From a virus, in the IMG/VR virus record IMGVR_UViG_3300008120_000057, positions 1-64,000 of that record: 64,000 bases of DNA. One strand, written 5' to 3'. The translations under genes were made by a program, and so were the position numbers. Below are positions 56,794 through 64,000 of the stretch, piece after piece. The notes below the pieces were generated by a model. That model was not told the DNA's origin. It made no database searches and was given only the letters and a program-made list of their open reading frames with translations. Position 1 is the first letter of the stretch, and every line of letters starts with the position of its first letter.

Positions 56794-57766
56794 CGATATA
56801 CCTTTCAATGACATTGTTAGATTTGGTCAGGCAACTATGCTTGATGACACACTGTTTTCTATAAGTTGGATATTAGGAAGATTTTGTAACTATAAATGCA
56901 GTTATTGTTGGCCATACGCAAGAAATGATACACCAGATCATCAAGAACTAGAAACATATTTAAAAACAATAGATGAAATAAAAAGACAAGCCAGACAAAA
57001 TGGCTTCAATAAATTTCATTGGTCATTCAGTGGCGGCGAACCAACAGCGTATAAACATTTACTTGAATTAGTAAAGCATGTTGATGATGGACCTGGTACT
57101 CCATATCAAAGCATCCACATGACTACTAACTTAAGTCCTAGTAGGCGTTGGTGGAAAAATTATGCTGAGATAACTAGCATGTTACAAAGGCGTAGTATCA
57201 CTGCAAGCTTTCATGATGAGTTCGCAAAAGAAATTGAGTTTGGTGATAAGATATTACAATTAACCGAAGATGATGTATTCGTAACTATTAATCAAGTTAT
57301 GGTTCCGTCAAAGTTTTATGAGTTATACGAAAGATTGTGTCGTTTTGCAGCACGTGGAATTAATGTCACACTCAAGCCACAAAGCGATCCTACAGCTAGT
57401 TTTGTAGTTGACGGATACAGTGAAGATATGATAAAATTAATGCGTGATGGCTTCCCTCAACATGCAAAAAATCAAGAAGTAATGCAAGTAAAACTTATTG
57501 ATAAAGATAATAAAGTTTGGTATATGGATCAAGCAGAAAGATTTAATGCGTTTGGTTTCAACAAATTTAAAGATTGGATGTGTAATTCAGGGTATCAAGG
57601 TTTAGTTATTAGAGAGAATGAAGTAAAACGAAGCTATAGTTGTAGAGATGAAATATTAGGGACATTAGACGGTGGATTTAAATTATTTGATAGTCCTAAA
57701 ATATGTATCACAGACAGTTGTGTGAGTTCCGCAGATAGTAAATTACCAAAATGCAAATCGATTTAG
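56771..57766 (+). CDS. Radical SAM protein (rSAM1)
   Basis: 331 aa. Radical SAM cluster motif CNYKCSYC (Cys39, Cys43, Cys46, C-x3-C-x2-C) and a GGEPT motif near residue 95. C-terminal region W-x-CN (FKDWMCNSG) and a CxxxxC pair. The C-terminal pattern is shared with rSAM4 (62554) and rSAM5 (63539). Substrate unknown. Overlaps neighbours on both sides. Confidence 0.88.
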   Translation: MKEQLAFSDIPFNDIVRFGQATMLDDTLFSISWILGRFCNYKCSYCWPYARNDTPDHQELETYLKTIDEIKRQARQNGFNKFHWSFSGGEPTAYKHLLELVKHVDDGPGTPYQSIHMTTNLSPSRRWWKNYAEITSMLQRRSITASFHDEFAKEIEFGDKILQLTEDDVFVTINQVMVPSKFYELYERLCRFAARGINVTLKPQSDPTASFVVDGYSEDMIKLMRDGFPQHAKNQEVMQVKLIDKDNKVWYMDQAERFNAFGFNKFKDWMCNSGYQGLVIRENEVKRSYSCRDEILGTLDGGFKLFDSPKICITDSCVSSADSKLPKCKSI

Positions 57767-58341
57767 AACACATATTATTTTGGATGGATGCTATTCGCAA
57801 TAGCGAAGATCCTAAACGCACTTTAGAAAGTTTCTGGAAAGGTCAGATCAAAAGCAAAGCCTGGCTGATAAGAGAAATGGGTGTGTTTATAGGTAAGCCA
57901 GTTACTATAGATATATTTGGTGGCTGGAACGGAGTGCTTGCTAGTATGTTGTTTCATGCTGCATATCCTGTAAAGTCTATTCGTAGTATTGACATTGATC
58001 CAAAATGCGAAGAAACTGCTAATACGATGAATAAGATTGAGCATATGGCGGGTAGATTTGTAGCAGTTACAGAGGATATGTGTGATTCTATTAGTGAGGC
58101 AGATGTAGTAATCAATACTAGTTGCGAACATATTTCTCAAGACCAGTACAAAAGTTGGCTAAATAGATTACCTGCCAAAAGTTTGATTGTACTGCAAAGT
58201 AACAATTACCAAATAGATGAGCATGTACGGATAGCTAACACACTAGATGAATTCATTGAACAATCAGAATTAAATGTTTCATTTTCTGGTGAGTTAGAGT
58301 TACCATTGTACAAAAGATTTATGATTATAGGGAGAAAATAG
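57751..58341 (+). CDS. Class I SAM-dependent methyltransferase-like protein
   Basis: 196 aa. Motif I region VTIDIFGGWNGVLASMLF and SIDIDPKCEE (binding the SAM ribose), then INTSCEHISQDQYKSWL. The glycine motif is degenerate (FGGWNG), so catalysis is not certain. Overlaps rSAM1 by 16 nt and abuts the oxygenase-like gene. Confidence 0.75.
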   Translation: MQIDLEHILFWMDAIRNSEDPKRTLESFWKGQIKSKAWLIREMGVFIGKPVTIDIFGGWNGVLASMLFHAAYPVKSIRSIDIDPKCEETANTMNKIEHMAGRFVAVTEDMCDSISEADVVINTSCEHISQDQYKSWLNRLPAKSLIVLQSNNYQIDEHVRIANTLDEFIEQSELNVSFSGELELPLYKRFMIIGRK

Positions 58342-58874
58342 TGCTAAAAAAGGTTCACTTAGATTTTGACTTTAGTAAACTATTGTCAGCGGATTATACT
58401 CAGCACTGCGGTAGCTGTATTAAACATCAGGTTCATGAATTGAATGATATACATGAGCAATATGGTGGCTTCCCTGAATCATACTCGTTTGAAAATACTA
58501 AGATACATCAACTATGGTGGGATGATACACAAATAGATTATAAAGAATTGGGTGAGAAGTTAGGTATGGAAGTAATCACAGTGAGTACAATCATGCAGCC
58601 ACCTGGTTGTACTGTGCCATTACACCGTGATACTTTTTATCAAATCAATACACGTTATCCAGATAGAAAAGAATTAAAAGTTCGTGCAAACATATATCTA
58701 GAGGACTATAAAATAGGTCAATTCATTCAATACCAAGAAAACAATGGCTATACAACTAGTGTAGATTGGGTAACAGGTGATGGCTTCATTTGGGATAGCG
58801 AAGTTTTACATTTAAGCACCAACGGTGGTATGCAAAACAAATATACAATGCAAGTGTCAGGATTTTTATTGTGA
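58341..58874 (+). CDS. 2OG-Fe(II) dioxygenase-like protein, 177 aa
   Basis: GTG start. The motif GCTVPLHRDTFYQINTR provides His-x-Asp and EVLHLSTN provides the distal His; ANIYLEDYKIGQF lies between. This is the 2-His-1-carboxylate facial triad of Fe(II)/2-oxoglutarate hydroxylases of the aspartyl beta-hydroxylase type. Substrate unknown. Overlaps rSAM2 by 4 nt. Confidence 0.78.
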   Translation: MLKKVHLDFDFSKLLSADYTQHCGSCIKHQVHELNDIHEQYGGFPESYSFENTKIHQLWWDDTQIDYKELGEKLGMEVITVSTIMQPPGCTVPLHRDTFYQINTRYPDRKELKVRANIYLEDYKIGQFIQYQENNGYTTSVDWVTGDGFIWDSEVLHLSTNGGMQNKYTMQVSGFLL

Positions 58875-59902
58875 GATATCCAAGAAATTATACAAGCATT
58901 CACATAGAGTTAACAGACAAGTGTCAAGCAAGTTGTCCAATGTGCGCACGTAACTACAATGGTGGTGCTGAAAGACCCTTTGTTGGTCAATCAGAGATTA
59001 CACTAGAAGATTTTAAACGTTGGGTAGATGTTGAGATATTAGAAAATTTATATTATTTTTACGCTTGTGGTAATTACGGAGATCCTATTATCGCTAAAGA
59101 TTGTTTAGAAATTTTTAGATATGTTAGGGAAAATAGTGACACACGGTTGAGCATCCATACTAACGGTGGTGCAAGAAATACTAAATGGTGGCATGATTTA
59201 GCTGATGCAATGCGTGGCGATCATGAAGTTACATTTGGAATAGATGGATTTGCAGATAGTCATGTACTATATCGTAGAGGAACTGATTATAATAAAATTA
59301 TCGACAACGCAAAGGCATTTATTGATAACGGTGGATATGCTACAGTAGATACACTTATCTTCAAACACAATGAAGATGAAGCTAAGGCATTCGAAGAAGA
59401 AATGCTACGTATAGGATTTAAATCTGTAAACTTCAAATCTACCCAACGTTTCTATGATATGGATAAGTTTCCTGTACAGGATACTAAAGGTAACTTAGAA
59501 TATTATCTTGAACCTCCAACTAAAGAACCATTTAAAAGGATGAACTTCTTAAAGTTAGAAGATATTAGCAAAGATATTTCTATTTGGGAGAACATCGTTG
59601 CTACTACTAACGTTGATCCTAAATGTATGAATAAGAATGAAATTTATATTGATAGCAGAGGCAATGTACTGCCCTGTTGTTGGGTAGGTTCAGATATGCT
59701 TGAAGAACCGTTAGACGTAAGTTTAACTATTCATAATCTTAGAAACAAATTAGTAGATAACACAAAAGAACATTTTGGTAAGTTTACAGGTCTTAATTTA
59801 AATGACTTGCCATTAGATTATATTTTAGAAAGTGAAGCTTGGGCACTATTACATGATAAAGATATTAAGCCATGGATATGTACTAAGAATTGTTCAGCAT
59901 GA
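58871..59902 (+). CDS. Radical SAM protein with SPASM-like C-terminus (rSAM2)
   Basis: 343 aa, GTG start. Core motif DKCQASCPMCAR (Cys18, Cys22, Cys25). C-terminal CMNKNEIYIDSRGNVLPCCW resembles a SPASM/Twitch auxiliary-cluster module. Such enzymes modify peptides or sugars. Function here unknown; it is not PqqE. Confidence 0.85.
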   Translation: MRYPRNYTSIHIELTDKCQASCPMCARNYNGGAERPFVGQSEITLEDFKRWVDVEILENLYYFYACGNYGDPIIAKDCLEIFRYVRENSDTRLSIHTNGGARNTKWWHDLADAMRGDHEVTFGIDGFADSHVLYRRGTDYNKIIDNAKAFIDNGGYATVDTLIFKHNEDEAKAFEEEMLRIGFKSVNFKSTQRFYDMDKFPVQDTKGNLEYYLEPPTKEPFKRMNFLKLEDISKDISIWENIVATTNVDPKCMNKNEIYIDSRGNVLPCCWVGSDMLEEPLDVSLTIHNLRNKLVDNTKEHFGKFTGLNLNDLPLDYILESEAWALLHDKDIKPWICTKNCSA

Positions 59903-61152
59903 TTAATTTATTCTACGACAATTTAATTACAGGAAATGGTTCAAGTGAAATTGATAATCCAGTTCGCCCCACAATTAGCATTACACACCATTTAACTCAG
60001 TTGGGCGTAGAATTCACAACTCATCAAATCAATTCAGAAACCAAACTAGACCACAATCAAACTAATTTATACGTTATTGAATTAATGTATGGGAATAAGA
60101 TTGATGAGATATTTAAAAATTTAAGTGAGCAGGCACTAACATTTTTACGCAATGACATAAAGCTATTAGTTTATTTTCCATATGAGGGTTTTGAACTCAA
60201 ATTATACGAAAATTGGTTTTATAAATTACACAAAGGGTTTATAAACCATAATATCACTTGCAAAAAATACTTTGTATTTAATAACTTGTATATGGAAGAC
60301 CATTACAAGCATTTTTTATTAGAAAATACGATAGGTGAACAGTTTCAATTCAACAACGTGTTCGGGTTCCCCTATTTTCAATTCGAATACTATCACACAG
60401 TAAAAGAACAAGTTGAAGAAGGACTTCCACAAGTTAAAGTAGAAAACCTTTTTAACAAAGATAAAGATTATTTGTGCTTAAATTCTAAAATAAGAGCCCA
60501 TAGAGTGTTTTTAGTAAGTGAGTTGGAACGTAGAGAAATAGAAAAAAATTGTTATCTAAGTATGATGGGTAGCACATTTAAGTACGACGAAACTACAATA
60601 GAATTTGCCAAAAATGTATTATCGCAATACATGAAAAACTCCGAGATGGTTAGTCAACCAATGATTGATGGGGTGCGTAAATACGTTGATGATTGGAAAG
60701 AACGACTTTTAGATAGTGATGCTAATAACTTAAACGACAGAGTATTAGATCCAAAATACTATGAGTCAAGTTTCTTCAGTATAGTAAGCGAAACTGGAAT
60801 GAGTCATCATTTAAGATTGACTGAAAAGCCATTCAGAGCGATAGTAAACTATCACCCATATATTATTGTGGGATGTAACGGTACTTTAGAATATCTAAAG
60901 TCATTAGGTTTTGAAACTTTCCCTGAATTGTTTGATGAAAGTTATGATAATGAACCAGATATGGCTAAACGATTATTAATGGTAATTAATGAGGTAGAAA
61001 AGTTTGTCAATCTTACATTCGACGAAAAAATGTCGAGATATAGAATGGTACACGATAAAGTATTACACAACAGAGAAGTATTTTTTAATAAAGTCGCAGT
61101 TGATACTATTAATGACTTTAAAAAGATTTTTGAGTATATAAAAAATGACTGA
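59899..61152 (+). CDS. Uncharacterised glycosyltransferase-like protein, 417 aa
   Basis: ATG at 59899 overlaps the rSAM2 stop (ATGA). C-terminal SFFSIVSETGMSHHLRLTEKPFRAIVNYHPYIIVGCNGTLEYLKSLGFETFPELFDESYD resembles the nucleotide-sugar-binding end of GT-B glycosyltransferases (exostosin or GT10 style). N-terminal half unrelated to known families. Function inferred only. Confidence 0.6.
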   Translation: MINLFYDNLITGNGSSEIDNPVRPTISITHHLTQLGVEFTTHQINSETKLDHNQTNLYVIELMYGNKIDEIFKNLSEQALTFLRNDIKLLVYFPYEGFELKLYENWFYKLHKGFINHNITCKKYFVFNNLYMEDHYKHFLLENTIGEQFQFNNVFGFPYFQFEYYHTVKEQVEEGLPQVKVENLFNKDKDYLCLNSKIRAHRVFLVSELERREIEKNCYLSMMGSTFKYDETTIEFAKNVLSQYMKNSEMVSQPMIDGVRKYVDDWKERLLDSDANNLNDRVLDPKYYESSFFSIVSETGMSHHLRLTEKPFRAIVNYHPYIIVGCNGTLEYLKSLGFETFPELFDESYDNEPDMAKRLLMVINEVEKFVNLTFDEKMSRYRMVHDKVLHNREVFFNKVAVDTINDFKKIFEYIKND

Positions 61153-62557
61153 ACAATTTTGGAAAACACACAACAGCCCTAAACTGGCTGAACTACAGAC
61201 AAACATAGAGCAACTAGCCGGTACAGATACATTCTGTGTATTACCTTGGATACACTTTGCTACTAGACCAAATGGCGATATGAGATTATGCTGCTCTGCT
61301 AATGCAAGCGGTGCAGGACTAGATCATACAGTTGGATTAGTAAAAAACGAAACAGGAAAGCCTGCTAACTTTGGTAAAGAAACTCCATTAAGTGCATGGA
61401 ACAATGACTACATGAAAAGTGTACGCACAACTATGCTACGGAATGAAATACCTAGTAGTTGCAGTAAGTGCTTTGAAGAAGAAGGTAAAGGTGTAGTCAG
61501 TAAGCGTATGTGGGAAAGCAACACATGGATGGCTGATGGTTTAGATATACCTGAACTCGTAAGACAAACACAAGAAGATGGCACTATACCTGACAAACTT
61601 GTTTACTTAGACTTGCGTTTAGGTCATACGTGTAATCTTAAATGTATTATGTGTAGCCCACATGATAGTAGTAAATGGGTACAAGATTACAAAAAAGTGT
61701 TTCCTATACTACAAAGTGAGGTAGTTAAATCACAAATTGCATGGGAGCAATCAGAGTTTAATAATCAATGGTATGAGAATCCATCGTTCTGGGAACAGAT
61801 GTTTGAGCAGATTCCTAATCTCAAACAAGTGTACTTTGCAGGTGGTGAACCACTAATGATCAAAGAACACAAAATGTTTTTAGAAGAAATCATACGCAGA
61901 GGATATGCTGATAAGATATTAATTCGTTACAACAGTAATGGATTGTTATTAGATCAGGATACAATTGATTTATGGAAACAGTTTAAGAAAGTTAAATTCG
62001 CAGTAAGTATTGATGACATTGGAGATAGAAATTACTTCATACGTTATCCAGCAGATTGGGCCACACTTGAAAAGAACATGCACATTCTAGATCAGACACC
62101 TAGCAACATTCATGTGAGTATCGCAACTGCTATTCAAATACTTAATATTAAAACGTTACCTGAACTAGCAAAGTGGAAGATTAATCAAGGATTCAAAAAG
62201 ATTAATTTAGAAAATGTATACGACGGTGTACAAGCAGGTGGCGGTATATTCAATATGCATTTGCTCTATATACCAACATTCTTAAGTTGTAGACTATTGC
62301 CTGAAGAAGATAAACGTGAAGTTCGTAAGATATACGGTGAGTTTGCTACATGGCTACATGAGAATTATAGACAAGATGAAGATTTTTGGAAGATAAATCC
62401 ATATGGCTGGAAGCGTTGGCAAGCTATACTAGACTTTATGGATGCAGAAGATCATACGCATTTATTACCAGACTTTAAAGAATACATTCACAAAATGGAT
62501 AATATTCGTGGCACTGACTTTAAACAAATATTCCCTGGATTAGCACACTTACTATGA
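61145..62557 (+). CDS. Radical SAM protein with N-terminal SPASM-like segment (rSAM3)
   Basis: 470 aa. N-terminal FCVLPWIHFATRPNGDMRLCCSANASG resembles the auxiliary-cluster segment of SPASM/Twitch proteins, placed before the core motif HTCNLKCIMC (about residue 165). The AGGEPLM motif follows. Similar proteins in large marine phages and bacteria are of unknown function. Confidence 0.85.
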   Translation: MTEQFWKTHNSPKLAELQTNIEQLAGTDTFCVLPWIHFATRPNGDMRLCCSANASGAGLDHTVGLVKNETGKPANFGKETPLSAWNNDYMKSVRTTMLRNEIPSSCSKCFEEEGKGVVSKRMWESNTWMADGLDIPELVRQTQEDGTIPDKLVYLDLRLGHTCNLKCIMCSPHDSSKWVQDYKKVFPILQSEVVKSQIAWEQSEFNNQWYENPSFWEQMFEQIPNLKQVYFAGGEPLMIKEHKMFLEEIIRRGYADKILIRYNSNGLLLDQDTIDLWKQFKKVKFAVSIDDIGDRNYFIRYPADWATLEKNMHILDQTPSNIHVSIATAIQILNIKTLPELAKWKINQGFKKINLENVYDGVQAGGGIFNMHLLYIPTFLSCRLLPEEDKREVRKIYGEFATWLHENYRQDEDFWKINPYGWKRWQAILDFMDAEDHTHLLPDFKEYIHKMDNIRGTDFKQIFPGLAHLL

Positions 62558-63561
62558 AAAAGATCATTAAGATAATAAACGTACAAGAAAACAATGTACT
62601 GGACATACGCTTTTGGCCTACGGATATATGTAATTATGATTGCAGTTATTGCTTTCCAAATAGTAAAGATGCCATATATAGATATCCAAAAAATGTTGAC
62701 ACCGTAGTCAGAAACTTTAGAAAACTTTTTAATGTTTACAATGAAAAGTTTGGTAAAGACACATTCTATATTAACTTAGTAGGTGGTGGTGAACCAACAC
62801 TATGGCCTCAGTTCAGTTATTTTTGTGAACACATTAAGAAAGAACACAATGTAAGACTACAAGTTACTACAAATGGTAGCAGAACACTACGTTGGTGGGA
62901 AGAAAATATACAGTACCTAGATAAAGTTGTGTTAAGTTGCCACAATGAATTTGTAGATTTAGAAAATTTTATTAATGTTGCGGATTATGTGTATGAGCAA
63001 GGCAAAGTTATAAATGCACTTGTTCTTATGGATGCGCCTAACTTTGATAAGTGTGTAAACATAGTAGAAACTATGAAGTCTACTAGCAAACATCCATGGC
63101 TGATTGAAGTAAAAACTGTTGTAGATAGTCCTGGACACGATGTTGGTTCGTACACAGAAGAACAATTAAAATATATGCGTATGGGACTTAAGAGAATACC
63201 AGATGGAGAGTGGATACTTAAGCACATGGATCAATTAGTTCCATTCAAAAGCATTGGAATGTTTGATGATGGTTCTGTAAAGCCATTTAAACCTGATGAC
63301 TATATTAGTCAACAAATAAACAATTTTTACAATTGGAAATGTAACGTGTCAATTGAAAATCTTGTTATCAGCTATGATGGTAAAGTAACCGGTAGCTGTC
63401 AGGAAGAAGTATTCACTAATACGAATCTTAATATGTTTAGTGAAAACTTTGAAGAAGAATTCAATAGTGAGGCACTTGCACTGAAACCAATTATATGTCC
63501 TAGATTACACTGTGGATGTACGCCAGATACGCATATCACTAAAGAGAAGGTGCAAACTTAG
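62554..63561 (+). CDS. Radical SAM protein (rSAM4)
   Basis: 335 aa. Core motif TDICNYDCSYC (Cys26, Cys30, Cys33), GGGEPT near residue 75, and the C-terminal NWKCN plus CPRLHCGC-type ending shared with rSAM1 and rSAM5. Last gene of the (+) operon; it overlaps rSAM5's 3' end by 23 nt in convergent orientation. Confidence 0.88.
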   Translation: MKKIIKIINVQENNVLDIRFWPTDICNYDCSYCFPNSKDAIYRYPKNVDTVVRNFRKLFNVYNEKFGKDTFYINLVGGGEPTLWPQFSYFCEHIKKEHNVRLQVTTNGSRTLRWWEENIQYLDKVVLSCHNEFVDLENFINVADYVYEQGKVINALVLMDAPNFDKCVNIVETMKSTSKHPWLIEVKTVVDSPGHDVGSYTEEQLKYMRMGLKRIPDGEWILKHMDQLVPFKSIGMFDDGSVKPFKPDDYISQQINNFYNWKCNVSIENLVISYDGKVTGSCQEEVFTNTNLNMFSENFEEEFNSEALALKPIICPRLHCGCTPDTHITKEKVQT

Positions 63562-63997
63562 TAATAGGAATGTCAGCCGCACATGTGCAGAACTCTCTTG
63601 TACATGTGATAGGCTCTTTGGGTATATCAAAAGTACCATTGTAGATATTACCCAAACTACCGCCTACTCTGCAAGTCGCACGATGTACTTCACCATCCCA
63701 GTTAATCATCAAGCTTTCTAATCCTATATTACAAGTCCAATCTTTGAACTTGTTGAGGTGTAATTTAATAATTTCATTAGCATGATACTTGTGTTCATCA
63801 TCTACAACGGTGTTAGGTTGCGTTTTAGCCTCGTACCCTTTTATCCAATCTAAATCATTCTGATCGTATTTCATATCATCAAACAAATCATGATCACCTT
63901 CAGTCCAACGAACACGACGGATGATATGATGAACTCCGTGCTGCTGTAGTATATCAACTGCTTCTCTAACATCTTTCATTAGGTCTTGATGAGCCAT
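63539..63997 (-). CDS. Radical SAM-family protein, C-terminal part (rSAM5), partial
   Basis: The frame reads into the window's right edge, so only the C-terminal about 150 residues are seen: KFKDWTCNIGLESLMINWDG and CRVGGSLG, then ITCTREFCTCAADIPITK. The N-terminal radical SAM core must lie beyond. Same family as rSAM1 and rSAM4. Convergent with rSAM4. Confidence 0.75.
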   Translation of the reverse strand: MAHQDLMKDVREAVDILQQHGVHHIIRRVRWTEGDHDLFDDMKYDQNDLDWIKGYEAKTQPNTVVDDEHKYHANEIIKLHLNKFKDWTCNIGLESLMINWDGEVHRATCRVGGSLGNIYNGTFDIPKEPITCTREFCTCAADIPITKFAPSL

Positions 63998-64000
63998 TAC

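Noticed and set aside
56771-63561. One of the radical SAM proteins as PqqE, linked with pqqA
   Set aside because: None shows the PqqE motif context (CPLxCPYC) or full SPASM spacing, and no PqqB, PqqC or PqqD gene is present in the window; the distance to pqqA is over 8 kb.
1-64000. Bacterial chromosome rather than phage (because of DnaK, IF-1, omega, SOD, AhpC)
   Set aside because: Tail fibres, collar domain, HNH/GIY-YIG genes, dozens of tiny overlapping phage-type genes and the absence of ribosomal or core metabolic operons point to a large phage; a prophage or megaplasmid cannot be fully excluded from this window alone.

Overview
The window looks like part of the genome of a large (probably jumbo) tailed bacteriophage of a freshwater or marine proteobacterium. 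The evidence is a long block of tail-fibre, tail-collar and adhesin genes, dense strings of overlapping phage-type small ORFs, a wide range of bacterial-type accessory genes, low GC, and tRNA genes scattered through the accessory region. The host is not shown directly. The IF-1, omega, AhpC and DnaK sequences are proteobacterial in character, and a PqqA peptide gene suggests a host that uses PQQ-dependent dehydrogenases, for example a methylotroph (inference).

Layout. Positions 1-5855 (+) hold small nucleotide-metabolism and accessory genes: metallophosphoesterase, Bax-inhibitor-1-like membrane protein, MazG-like, dCMP deaminase. Positions 5852-6992 (-) hold exported small proteins. Positions 7109-24930 (+) are the virion and adhesin block: a 1499-aa glycine-rich/FN3/LamG-like protein, a 5'-nucleotidase, a transglycosylase-like structural protein and two large tail fibres, with an embedded island of IF-1, superoxide dismutase and an A-type Fe-S carrier. 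Positions 24970-34565 (-) are an early-type cluster of about 35 tiny genes driven by repeated strong promoters (TTGACAATAAATC-N10-TATAAT), ending with a D-Ala-D-Ala carboxypeptidase. Positions 34819-39230 (+) hold a LuxR-type regulator, a collagen-like protein, further virion proteins and a papain-like protease split by an A8 frameshift.

Positions 39232-50834, mostly (-), are a translation island. It has 28 tRNA genes covering all 20 amino acids, including an initiator tRNA and three CAT-anticodon tRNAs, interspersed with RNA polymerase omega, parvulin, DnaK, HNH endonuclease, several structured non-coding RNAs (one about 0.5 kb with its own promoter) and a 23-codon gene that matches PqqA, the peptide precursor of pyrroloquinoline quinone. 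Positions 50831-55105 (-) hold SGNH-like proteins, an HNH protein and an AhpC/AhpD peroxide module. Positions 55213-63561 (+) are a tightly overlapping operon of four radical SAM proteins, a methyltransferase-like protein, a 2OG-oxygenase-like protein and two glycosyltransferase-like proteins; a fifth radical SAM relative enters from the right edge on the (-) strand.

Together the genes suggest a phage that largely supplies its own decoding capacity (complete tRNA set, initiator tRNA, IF-1), adjusts host transcription and folding (omega, LuxR, DnaK, parvulin), protects the infected cell from oxidative stress (SOD, AhpC, AhpD, ErpA-like), and may boost host PQQ cofactor supply. The most striking items are the phage-borne pqqA, the complete tRNA set with large ornate RNAs, and the radical SAM operon of unknown product.
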